Shown here piece by piece: positions 1-7,935 of a stretch of 64,000 nucleotides of DNA. How positions within the stretch are numbered: position 1 is the first letter of the stretch; each line of letters begins with the position of its first letter. The DNA lies in contig NZ_JAPEMV010000001.1 in assembly GCF_026342355.1 (NCBI RefSeq), positions 1 to 64,000 of the forward strand, read 5' to 3'. The stretch is from Streptomyces sp. NBC_00249. Its GTDB lineage: Bacteria > Actinomycetota > Actinomycetes > Streptomycetales > Streptomycetaceae. The position numbers were made by a program, and so were the translations under genes. A model generated the notes under the pieces. That model worked only from the letters and a program-made list of their open reading frames with translations, was not told the DNA's origin and made no database searches.

Positions 1-781
1 GCGACGGTGTGACGTCCTTCTCCTCGGCGAGGTGACCGACCCGCTCGACAACGGCCAGGTTGCGGGCGAAGTTGTCCCCCTGGAAACGGGGGTCAGTGCG
101 CCGGAAGTCGTCGGCGGCGAAGTCGTCCGGGCTGGTCACGGCGCCGGAGAGGAATCCGCGGCCGAGCGGCGAGTACGCCACGAGGCCGATCCCGAGCTCG
201 CGGAGCGTGTCCCGGACGCCGTCGTGCTCGATGCCGCGCTCGAAGAGGCTGTACTCGGTCTGCACGGCGGCCAGCGGGTGGACCGCGTGGGCGCGGGCGA
301 TCGTGGCTGCGGATGCCTCGCTGATGCCGATGTGGCCGACCTTGCCGGCGGCCACCAGCTCGGCCATGGCGCCGATGCTCTCCTCGATCGGGACGTTCGG
401 GTCGACCCGGTGGAGGTAGTACAGATCGATGTGATCGGTGCCGAGGTGGCGCAGCGACCGGTCCGCGGCACGGCGGATGTACTCCGGGGTGCCGTTGTGA
501 CCCCGGAAGGCTCCCTCGTCGGTGAACTCGACGCCGGTCTTCGTGGCAATGACTGCGGCGTCGCGGCGGCCGGCGAGAGCCTTGCCGAGGAGCTGTTCAT
601 TGATGAAGGGACCATAGCCCTCGGCGGTGTCCAGCAGGGTCACGCCCAGTTCGAGGGCGCGGTCGATGGTGGCAAGGGACTCGGTCTCGTCGGTGGCTCC
701 GTAGTGGGCGCTCATGCCCATCAGGCCGAGACCTTCAGCTCCGACCTTCAGGCCCTGCGTGCCGAGCGAGCGGATCTCCAT
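1..781 (-). CDS. Aldo/keto reductase (3' end outside window)
   Basis: NADPH-dependent aldo/keto reductase, probably cytoplasmic, reducing aldehydes or ketones. The reverse strand opens at ATG 781-779 and stays open for 260 codons to the window edge, so the C-terminus is missing. The catalytic tetrad of the family is visible: Asp51 in LLDTAEGYG, Tyr56, Lys81 in IATKTG and His124 in LYYLHR. The start [13 protein letters not shown] is typical of AKR proteins close to the tas/YajO group. An upstream AGGAGAT supplies the ribosome site. It is divergent from a TetR regulator at 888, which very likely controls it. The substrate cannot be told from sequence. Confidence 0.93.
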   Translation of the reverse strand, partial: MEIRSLGTQGLKVGAEGLGLMGMSAHYGATDETESLATIDRALELGVTLLDTAEGYGPFINEQLLGKALAGRRDAAVIATKTGVEFTDEGAFRGHNGTPEYIRRAADRSLRHLGTDHIDLYYLHRVDPNVPIEESIGAMAELVAAGKVGHIGISEASAATIARAHAVHPLAAVQTEYSLFERGIEHDGVRDTLRELGIGLVAYSPLGRGFLSGAVTSPDDFAADDFRRTDPRFQGDNFARNLAVVERVGHLAEEKDVTPS

Positions 782-810
782 GGTGATCTCCTGGGGAGCA
801 AGGATGTAAC

Positions 811-868
811 TAACTGGATAGTTTGAGTGTGGAGCACGGGGCGCTTGCATGTCAATAACCAGATAGTT
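811..868. promoter_or_regulatory. Paired TetR operator candidates between the divergent genes
   Basis: Two near-identical 13-mers, TAACTGGATAGTT (811-823) and TAACCAGATAGTT (856-868), lie 45 bp apart in the 106-bp gap between the reductase and the TetR gene. Each has an inverted TAAC-N6-GTT(A) form. The second copy directly precedes a TAGGCT-like -10 for the regulator; the first lies in the reductase leader. Local autoregulation plus reductase control is inferred, not shown. Confidence 0.6.
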
Positions 869-887
869 ACTTGCTAGGCTTACCAAC

Positions 888-1469
888 ATGGCAAGGGACT
901 CCAGCGCAACGAAGGCGCGGCTGCTCGACGCGGCGTTCGCCGAATTCGCCGCGTACGGCATCGCCGGGGCTCGCGTCGACCGCATCGCGGAGGCCGCCCA
1001 GGCGAACAAGCGGCTCATCTACGTGTACTACGGCAACAAGGAGCAGCTCTTCGACGCCGTGCTCCAGCGTGCGCTGGAGACGGGCTCGGAGTCGGTGCCC
1101 TTCGACGCCGAGGACTTGCCCCGGTACGCGGGTTCCGTCTTCGACCACCTCGTGGCCCGGCCGGACCTGATGCGGCTGGTGCAGTGGAAGCAGCTGGAGC
1201 GACCTGGCAGGGGCGACGCCGAAGCGGAGTCCTACCGGGCGAAGATCGCCGCGGTGGAGCGGGCGCAGCGGGCCGGGCTGATCGACCCGGCACTCGATCC
1301 GGCGGACCTCCTCACGCTGGTCGTGGGCCTGGCCCAGGCCTGGACGGGCGCCGTGGGCGGCCCGGCCGCCGGCGTCCCGGAGGCCGCCTGGCCGAAGGAG
1401 CGGCTTGCCCGGCACCGCGAGGCCGTGATCGAGTCAGTACGACGAGTGACCCGGCCAGCGGAGCCGTAG
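888..1469 (+). CDS. TetR/AcrR family transcriptional regulator
   Basis: A 193-aa one-component repressor. The N-terminal 50 residues form the TetR DNA-binding domain: an [18 protein letters not shown] helix, then the HTH with [22 protein letters not shown] and the GNKEQLF helix that ends it. The remaining C-terminal region is a divergent ligand-binding domain. Length is normal for the family. It is transcribed away from the aldo/keto reductase, and the shared 106-bp gap has two copies of a likely operator. The inducer is probably a substrate of that reductase, but this is inference from context. Confidence 0.93.
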   Translation: MARDSSATKARLLDAAFAEFAAYGIAGARVDRIAEAAQANKRLIYVYYGNKEQLFDAVLQRALETGSESVPFDAEDLPRYAGSVFDHLVARPDLMRLVQWKQLERPGRGDAEAESYRAKIAAVERAQRAGLIDPALDPADLLTLVVGLAQAWTGAVGGPAAGVPEAAWPKERLARHREAVIESVRRVTRPAEP

Positions 1470-1804
1470 GAGCGGGGCTGCGGCGCGGCGGCACGCCCTT
1501 GCGGCTGGCCGGCGAAATGCGTGACGCCCTACGGGCGGGTGAGTGCGGCACTCAGGGCCGCAGGAGGCTGTTGGCGTTGCTGGCTCCCGGATCGACCCGT
1601 TCCCGCCGCGTGCGTTTCGTCCGGGACCCATTCGGCTGGTAACGGCCGCCCCAAGTGGCACGCACGTCATGCCATCACCATGGGACCGTCTCCGCGTCCG
1701 CGAAAGGCGGTTGAGCGGATGCACGACGAAAGCGCGAAGGAAGTCCTGGCGTTGGCCACAGACCTGGCCCGTAGCCGCAACGCTGATGAGACTCCTTGAA
1801 AAAC
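1470..1804. other. Gene-free stretch between TetR and the ISL3 element
   Basis: No reading frame here shows recognizable family motifs or convincing codon bias. The last 23 bases (1782-1804) match the sequence just outside another GGCTCTG end at 10064-10085, suggesting IS-related DNA extends slightly left of the proposed IS boundary. Confidence 0.5.
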
Positions 1805-1880
1805 GGCTCTGACCGGAGTTCCGTGAAATCCCAGGTCAGGGGCCGTATAGCGGAACGTTTCGGCAGGGCATAGCTCGCTG

Positions 1881-3476
1881 GTGGGGGTTTGCTCGCTGGA
1901 TGATGTGTCGTTCCGGGACATCGATGTGCGGTTGGAGGCCGTGGAGTTCACGGCCGAGGCGTTGGTGGTGGCAGCCGCCGCTTGCGGTCCGCCGCCCAGG
2001 TGCCCGGGGTGCCGTGCCCGGGCTCGGCGGGTGCATTCCTGCTATGAACGGCGCCTTGCCGAGCGGCCCCTATCTGGGAGGAAGTTGCTGGTCAGGCTGC
2101 GGGTCCGGCGGTTCTTCTGTGACCGGGCCGCGTGCCGGCGGCGAACGTTCGTCGAACAGGTCGGCGGGCTGAGCGAGCGGTATCGCCGCTCCAGTCTCGG
2201 TCTGAATACCTGGCTCCGACAGGTCGCCGTCGAGCTCGGTGGGCGGGCTGGCGAACGGCTGTGCCGCCGCATGCACCTCGCGGCCGGACGCACGCGACTG
2301 CTGGAGCTGCTGGTTCCTCCGCCGGTGCCGGAGCGAGCCCCGCGGGTGCTCGGTGTCGACGAGTTCGCCTTCCGCAGGGGCCGCACCTACGGAACCATCC
2401 TCGTCGACGTGGAGGCCGGCCAGGTCGTGGATGTTCTGTCCGACCGTACCTCCGAGACCTTCACCGCCTGGCTCCGCGAGCATCCAGGCGCCGAGATCAT
2501 CTGCCGTGACCGGGCCTCGGCCTACACTCGCGCGATCAAGGAAGCGGCACCGGACGCTGTGGAAGTCGCCGACCGGTGGCACCTGCTCCAAAACCTTGCC
2601 GCCGCAGTGGAGAAGACCTGCCACCAGCACCGCGCCTGCCTGCGCAAACGCGTCGACGAGGTGACCAGCCGTATCCCGGAGGCACCGCCGCTGATGCAGC
2701 TCCCGCTCCACGAACTCCCGCGGACACCGATCCTCGACCGGACCCGGCACCGCCACGCTGACGTCCAGAACCTCGTCGCGGCAGGCTGGACCATCAGCGC
2801 CATCGCCCGCCGTCTCCACCTCGACCGCAAGACTGTCCGGCGCTTCCGTGACACCGACCTCGATCAGCTCCTGGCCTCGGCAAACGAACGCCAGCCGGCT
2901 GGAGAGCTGGACCCGTTCAAGCCGTACTTGAACACCCGCTTCATCGATAGCCTCGGCCAGGTCAGCGGCAGCCGCCTGTTTCTGGAGATCTGCGAGCGGG
3001 GCTATCGCGGCAGCCGACAGGTTGTCCGCAAGCACCTTGCAGCCCTCCGCGCCGGGCACGCAGAACCCGTCCGCGCCGACATACCCAGTCCACGCAAGAT
3101 CACCAGCTGGATCATGCGCCCGCAGGACACGCTCACTCCGGAACTCGAACGCCGCCTTCTGGACGTACGGATCGCCTGTCCAGACATTGCCCGGGCCTGC
3201 GACCTTGCCCGCGCCTTCGCCGAGCTTCTCCGTCACCGGCGTGGCTTCCTGCTGATTGAGTGGATCCGCCAGGCCGAGCAGGATGCTCCGAAGCCTGTCA
3301 ATGGCTTCGCCGGATTCCTCCGCCAGGACCTCGACGCCGTCACCGCCGGCCTCACCCTCCACTGGAGCTCAGGCGTCGTCGAAGGTCACGTTAACAGGGT
3401 CAAAACGCTGAAGAGGGCCATGTACGGCCGCGCATCGTTCACGCTTCTCCGAACTCGGATCCTCACGAAGTCGTGA
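1881..3476 (+). CDS. ISL3 family transposase (full length)
   Basis: 531-aa DDE transposase. The N-terminal zinc-binding region has CPGC at about residues 41-44 and a later CDRAAC pair. The catalytic core shows VLGVDEFAFRRG (first Asp), ICRDRASAYTRAI with VADRWHLLQNL, and the terminal SGVVEGHVNRVKTLKR motif with the catalytic Glu. An HTH with TISAIARRLHLDRKTVRR sits between. Length and motif order match intact ISL3 transposases, so it may be active. It occupies the left part of an element with matched terminal repeats. Confidence 0.95.
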   Translation: MGVCSLDDVSFRDIDVRLEAVEFTAEALVVAAAACGPPPRCPGCRARARRVHSCYERRLAERPLSGRKLLVRLRVRRFFCDRAACRRRTFVEQVGGLSERYRRSSLGLNTWLRQVAVELGGRAGERLCRRMHLAAGRTRLLELLVPPPVPERAPRVLGVDEFAFRRGRTYGTILVDVEAGQVVDVLSDRTSETFTAWLREHPGAEIICRDRASAYTRAIKEAAPDAVEVADRWHLLQNLAAAVEKTCHQHRACLRKRVDEVTSRIPEAPPLMQLPLHELPRTPILDRTRHRHADVQNLVAAGWTISAIARRLHLDRKTVRRFRDTDLDQLLASANERQPAGELDPFKPYLNTRFIDSLGQVSGSRLFLEICERGYRGSRQVVRKHLAALRAGHAEPVRADIPSPRKITSWIMRPQDTLTPELERRLLDVRIACPDIARACDLARAFAELLRHRRGFLLIEWIRQAEQDAPKPVNGFAGFLRQDLDAVTAGLTLHWSSGVVEGHVNRVKTLKRAMYGRASFTLLRTRILTKS

Positions 3477-3507
3477 GGAGGCTGTGCTCCAGGTCCAGCG
3501 CGATAGC

Positions 3508-3998
3508 TCAGCTTTGGGTGGAGAATGGCATGGCGTCAGCCCACTCCCAGAAGGCCCGGCCCTCGGACACCTCGCGTTGCATGATGTCGAACAGCATCGA
3601 AGGATGCGCCTCAGGTGGAATGTCAACGGCGACGTGGCGGTCACCGCTCCACTCGCTCAGCAGACCTGCGGCATCGATTTCGGTCCGGATCCGATCTGTC
3701 GTTCCGTCAACTGCTTCGGGTCTGGGGCAGGCATGAGAAGCATCCGCAGGACACGGTGGGAAGAGGGACCCACGACCTCGCTGACCTGGTCGTTCGCTGA
3801 CAGGCGCACACGGTCGCCGAGAGCAAGTCCGTACGTTTGGAACGGGATGCAGGCGATGGAGAAAGTGCCGTCGTTGAGGGGCTTCAGCCACAGCTGTTCC
3901 ACCTGACCGTCCAACCCGAACGGCGCCAGGTCGGCTTGGGCGATGTAGTTCCTCTGGGCCCGACCAACCGGATCGTCATGGACGATGAACTTGGTCAT
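3508..3998 (-). pseudogene. DUF4265 domain protein, split by a frameshift; IS passenger
   Basis: The N-terminal part starts at ATG 3998 (MTKFIVHDDPVGRAQRNYI) and includes the DUF4265-like core FSIACIPFQTYGLALGDRV. Around 3715-3735 the frame shifts by one base: the first frame ends in MPQVC, and homology continues in another frame as TDRIRTEIDAAGLLSEW, then HVAVDIPPEAH, and ends FSTQS at 3508. Joined, the product would be about 160 aa, normal for DUF4265, a family of unknown function common in Streptomyces. It lies inside the ISL3 ends, tail-to-tail with the transposase 31 bp away, so it looks like cargo. A programmed shift is possible but unsupported. Confidence 0.7.
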
Positions 3999-4129
3999 GT
4001 CATGCCCTCTCGATCACTCTTCGCCGCCATGATGCCGTGGCCGTATGACCACATCGTCAGCGGGGTCGCCACGAGCAACCCCAGGCCGCTTCACGGAATT
4101 CCGGCCAGAGCCGATTTCACAGATCTCCA

Positions 4130-4870
4130 TCATGGGCGGGCGGCCGCCCTTGGGGTCATAGACCGCGGTGGGGGCGGCCGCCGCATTGCCCGGTCGGAAC
4201 GGAGACGACCGAGGATCTCGACGGGCAGTCCGGCCAGCAGATGGGCGATGCGCGGGGCGTCGTATCCGGCGTCCAGCACGACCAGGACCTCGGGGTCACC
4301 TGGCTGCCACTGGCCGGCGTCGACGAGCCGCTCGACGACCTCGCGGATCTGCACTGCGGTCACCGCGGCAACGTCCGCCCCGGGCTCCAGACGGACAGCG
4401 TCAAGCACCGCCGTCCAGGATGTCCGGCCTGTCTCCAGCGCGGCCACGACCGAGTACGGCCAACCAGGCACCATCTGGTGTTTGCCCTCGCCCCGGCCGA
4501 ACGTGTGGCAAAAGGCCCGGTCAGAACTGGTGCCGGCGTCCGGCCGGAGCCACGGCGAGACGTCAACGGCCAGCACGAGTCGGCCATCCGCCGCCCTCGG
4601 CAGCGGCATCCCAGCCAGAGTCCGGCGCAGCCGGGTTACGTCGATCCGGCCCCGGTTGAGCCCGGCGTAAAGGGCCCCGTACCCGCGGCGGTGCTCCGGC
4701 GCGAGCGCCAGGTCGACCAGCGTTCGCACCGGCCCGTCCGTGCACAACAACGCGTCGCATAACTCGAACAACGCGTCGCCCCGCGTGGTCACGGAGGCGT
4801 ACAACTCCGTCCGGAAGTGTGACACTTCCGCGAACGCATCCCGCAGGACACCCTGACGCACCAAACTCAC
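4130..4870 (-). pseudogene. Truncated DDE transposase (NF041680-like)
   Basis: 246 residues of a transposase that is usually over 400 aa. The N-terminus looks intact (MSLVRQGVLRDAFAEVSHFR). Two Asp-containing motifs are visible, LVLAVDVSPWLRP and VLVVLDAGYDAPR. Near 4180, in a C-rich run, a one-base shift changes the frame; the other frame reads on as AVYDPKGGRPP and then meets the end of the ISL3 element. The C-terminal catalytic Glu region is absent. The upstream 120 bp includes a CTGTG...CACAG hairpin that may belong to the left end of this IS. Confidence 0.75.
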
Positions 4871-5127
4871 GACCCCGGCCTTCGCGCTGTTCCTATGCCT
4901 CTGTGACGGAGCACAGGATCAGACGAAGGCCGCCTTCACGTCCGCTGAACAGCGAAAACACAGATCAAGTTCGAGCCGGGTTCGAGGCCGGACGTTAAAC
5001 GGCTAGCTGAGCATCGTAGTTGGCCCGTTTGGCCGACCACGACGCTCACTTCGCGCCCGCCAAGATGCGGAGCCGTGCAACCACACTGAGCTCGGCCCAC
5101 CCGTGACCGGCACTTCCGGGAAAGCCG

Positions 5128-5514
5128 CTAGTCGTTCTCGTTATCAACCCTGATGAGTTCGCCATCGTCGTCGCCGAGAAAGTCGGACACGAGCGCTTCC
5201 ACGAGCTCGTCCTGCTCGACGCGTTCGGCGACAACGAGGTCCCTGTCGAAGTCCACTTCGCGGACGATGACCGGCCGGGGTGCTTCCTCCACGATGACAG
5301 GCCTGGCCTCGATCTCCACCACCTCCTGAGGCTCGACCCTAGTGATGTCCTCCGTGAGGAAACGCTTCGGGCCGCGGTCCCTGTTGAAGGAGTGGTCGAT
5401 CAGGCCGTTCGCCTCGTTGACACTGTCAGCGCGCTCGTACGCCACCCCCGCACGCAGCGCAGCCAGGCCCGGCAGCGACTCCGCAGCCTGCACCCAGTAG
5501 GTGAACCGTTCCAA
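5128..5514 (-). CDS. Small acidic hypothetical protein
   Basis: 128 aa, starting MERFTYWVQAAESLPGLAAL at ATG 5514 and ending DDGELIRVDNEND. The reverse-strand frame keeps G/C at nearly all third positions, which supports coding. The C-terminal half is rich in Glu, Asp and Val (alternating VIVEE/VIVRE segments) and has no Cys or membrane segment. I recognise no family. It lies 71 bp downstream of, and on the same strand as, the membrane NTPase, so co-transcription is plausible. Ten-base arms GTGAACCGTT (5501-5510) and AACGGTTCAC (5580-5589) form an inverted repeat spanning its start and the NTPase stop. Confidence 0.55.
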   Translation of the reverse strand: MERFTYWVQAAESLPGLAALRAGVAYERADSVNEANGLIDHSFNRDRGPKRFLTEDITRVEPQEVVEIEARPVIVEEAPRPVIVREVDFDRDLVVAERVEQDELVEALVSDFLGDDDGELIRVDNEND

Positions 5515-5585
5515 CCTCTACCGAGCAACCACGAAACCCCAAGGTCACAGCCACAATCTGAGGTTTCTGCGCAACCCGAAACGGT

Positions 5586-7808
5586 TCACATCGGGTAGGG
5601 CGTCGACGCGAGGCCACGTGCCTCCCGGAAGGCCGAGATGGTCGACCAGGCCATCCTCGGATTGACCGCAAAGTCGGAGCGGACCTGTGCCAGGCGCGCG
5701 AGACAGCCGCCATCAGACTTGAGGCGTTCCACCTCGGTCCGCACGAGGGAATCGTCGAACGTCTCAATCAGCGTCGCGCAGAAGTACATGTAGGCCCCCA
5801 TCTCCAGGCGGAGCCGGCTCAGGGTGTCGTGAGCGGACCGTGCGTGATCCGGAACGCTCGCCGATGTGGTCATTCCCAAGGTCAGCTCGTTCGCCGCCGC
5901 CAGCAGTGATTGGGCACGTGCCGGCTGGAAGCCTGCCAGGATGTCGCGCAGCGAGCAGACGAACTCCCCGGCGTGCGGCTCAAGATCGACCTGTTGGGCG
6001 ATGATCTCCGCTGCCCGGGCCTTTCGCCGCAGGTCCGCGTGCACCATGGCCTGGGTGAGGGGGCCAAGCATGCGTTCGGCGCCCTCCTTTCCGCGTGCGA
6101 GCGACACCAGTTCGCGCGCCGCGCGAATGAGGTCGCGGGGCAGGCCTCCGGAGACCGCGTGGCAGAGGCAGAGAAATGCCTCGGGCATCCCGATGACCCG
6201 GCGTCGCATCACCGTTTTCGACATGGAAAGTTCGGCCGGGTACAGGGTGACAACCGTGTCAAGGGAGGAGTCGAAAGCATCACGGATGGGCAGCCCGCGC
6301 CGCTCGAAGGAACTCATCGCATTGTCCGAGACGGATATCAGGTAGAAGCATTCCTCCCGGCCGAAGATGCCCTTGATGTCATTGATGAACTGATAGACCT
6401 GTTCATCCGAGTCGATCTTGTCGAGTTCGTCGATGCCGATGAAGATACGCCTGCTGACTGACAGCTTCCGAAGGAAGTCGTTCAGGTCCCCCACGAGTTC
6501 TGGGAATCCCAGCGGCCGCTCAGTCATCGTGATGTTGGAGGACATTGCGCCTTCGACGCCGACCGGGATCTTCACACCTGCCGACCAGGCTCGTGAGACC
6601 GACTGCTGGTAGGCCAGTCCGCGAAGCAGGACCGAAGCCTCTGCCGCGTCCTTGCCGAACCGCGATTCGATCTCACGATACTCGTCCTGCCCGGGGTCAT
6701 GCAGCCAGCCCTTTCGGTACCTCCACCAGACGGGCAGAGCGATGAGGGGGGCGCAGATGAGGACTGCCGCCAGCTCCAGGTTCGGCGGGAGGTTCACTTT
6801 GTAGACCGTGCTGAGCAGGAGGAACAGTCCCAGGCCCATCGCCAGCACTAGGACGAGCATGACCGCGACGTTGACTACCCTGGCTTTACGGACCTCTTGC
6901 GGTTCTGAATCCGGGGTCAGTCGGTCGGCCTGCGGTGCCACGGCGCCGCACACCTTGGAGAACAGCAACAGGACGAACTCCCGCGCGTCGTACTTCACGG
7001 GCGCGGACAGCATGATGCGCAGCGGAGGTTTCTCCTCGGCGAACTCGCCGGGCGGCGCATGCTCCTTCGAGCAGAAGTGACGCAACAGCGTGGTCTTCCC
7101 GACCCCGCGTGGTCCGGATATGCCAATGCTCCCACCCGGCATAGTGGAGATCAGATGTTCGATCTCGGATTCGGCTGGCACGGCGACGAGGAACTGCGGG
7201 TCCTCCAGTTCCGCCAGGCCCTTGGGCTCCCCTATGTCGAGGGTTAGCGAGTACGAAGGCAGCCGCCGGTTGATCTCCTCGCGCGCCAGCCCCGCGACCG
7301 CTCGCTTGCGGAGCGCCGATCGCCACTCCTCCCGGGCCGCTTCAACCCGCCCCTCCAGCAACGGGTAGTCGGCGACGGAAAGGCTCCCACCACCGTAGCG
7401 TTCACGAAGATTTCGAGCGGTATAGCCTGTCACCGCGGAGCTGGCAAGGAGCAAGAGGGCGATTCCGCCCAGTGTCCATTGACTGTTACCGCCATCGAAG
7501 AATGAAGTGACAACTGTCATGAGGCCGACGAATAGTCCCAGTCCCAGCAGGCGCCGTGAGACCATCCTGCGGCTCTTCCATCGCAGCAGATATCCCATCC
7601 CATAATAACGCTCTTCGAGATCCCGTAGGCGGCTGAACTCGACCGAGGATGCCGCGTCCAGATCCGCCCTGCGCCTCCCCAGCTCCCCCTTCAGATCTTC
7701 GACCGACGTTCCGGCTTCGCTCATACCTGAGACGATCTCCGGATCCTTAAGCACATCCGATATCGCGCTGACGATCTCTTCCTCGACTCTCGTCGGTGCA
7801 AGTTCCAT
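5586..7808 (-). CDS. Membrane-anchored P-loop NTPase (KAP/STAND-like)
   Basis: 740 aa from ATG 7808, chosen because GGGGGAGG lies just upstream; a frame-consistent ATG at 7856 lacks this. Order of parts: helical N-terminus with a LEERYYGMGYLLRWKSRRM basic stretch; two membrane helices at about 86-102 and 112-130; Walker A GPRGVGKTT at 232-240; a second hydrophobic pair at about 311-335 and 345-361 inserted within the NTPase domain; Walker B RIFIGIDELDKI at about 454-465; then a helical C-terminus. An NTPase domain interrupted by membrane helices resembles KAP P-loop proteins, some of which act in phage defence. Codon bias is weaker than neighbours and the gene sits between IS elements, suggesting transfer. 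Function is not proven. Confidence 0.8.
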   Translation of the reverse strand: MELAPTRVEEEIVSAISDVLKDPEIVSGMSEAGTSVEDLKGELGRRRADLDAASSVEFSRLRDLEERYYGMGYLLRWKSRRMVSRRLLGLGLFVGLMTVVTSFFDGGNSQWTLGGIALLLLASSAVTGYTARNLRERYGGGSLSVADYPLLEGRVEAAREEWRSALRKRAVAGLAREEINRRLPSYSLTLDIGEPKGLAELEDPQFLVAVPAESEIEHLISTMPGGSIGISGPRGVGKTTLLRHFCSKEHAPPGEFAEEKPPLRIMLSAPVKYDAREFVLLLFSKVCGAVAPQADRLTPDSEPQEVRKARVVNVAVMLVLVLAMGLGLFLLLSTVYKVNLPPNLELAAVLICAPLIALPVWWRYRKGWLHDPGQDEYREIESRFGKDAAEASVLLRGLAYQQSVSRAWSAGVKIPVGVEGAMSSNITMTERPLGFPELVGDLNDFLRKLSVSRRIFIGIDELDKIDSDEQVYQFINDIKGIFGREECFYLISVSDNAMSSFERRGLPIRDAFDSSLDTVVTLYPAELSMSKTVMRRRVIGMPEAFLCLCHAVSGGLPRDLIRAARELVSLARGKEGAERMLGPLTQAMVHADLRRKARAAEIIAQQVDLEPHAGEFVCSLRDILAGFQPARAQSLLAAANELTLGMTTSASVPDHARSAHDTLSRLRLEMGAYMYFCATLIETFDDSLVRTEVERLKSDGGCLARLAQVRSDFAVNPRMAWSTISAFREARGLASTPYPM

Positions 7809-7935
7809 CGCCTGCCTCCCCCGCCGCCAGAGGGTGTTCGGCGCTGCACGCCACACCTCCAGCCTGGCCCCACCAGAGGTGCCACGCCACTGGCGGGAGC
7901 GAGACCGGGCCGCTCACCGCGCCGCCGGGGGCCTA

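Larger units (their letters stand above)
1805..4112 (+). mobile_element. ISL3-family insertion sequence with passenger gene
   Basis: The left end begins GGCTCTGACCGGAGTTCCGT (1805) and the right end, read on the reverse strand from 4112, begins GGCTCTGGCCGGAATTCCGT; 21 of 23 terminal positions match. GGCTCT is the usual ISL3 terminus. The 2308-bp interval holds an intact transposase (1881-3476) and, convergent to it, a frameshifted DUF4265 gene (3508-3998). The flanking octamers TGAAAAAC and GATTTCAC do not match, so no clean target duplication remains. Similarity between the ends continues about 20 bp outward (reverse strand 4113-4132), so the true ends may lie slightly further out. The right end truncates an older transposase gene. 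Confidence 0.7.

Noticed and set aside
1797..4120. 8-bp target duplication for the ISL3 element
   Set aside because: The flanking octamers TGAAAAAC and GATTTCAC differ; only an inverted similarity is seen.
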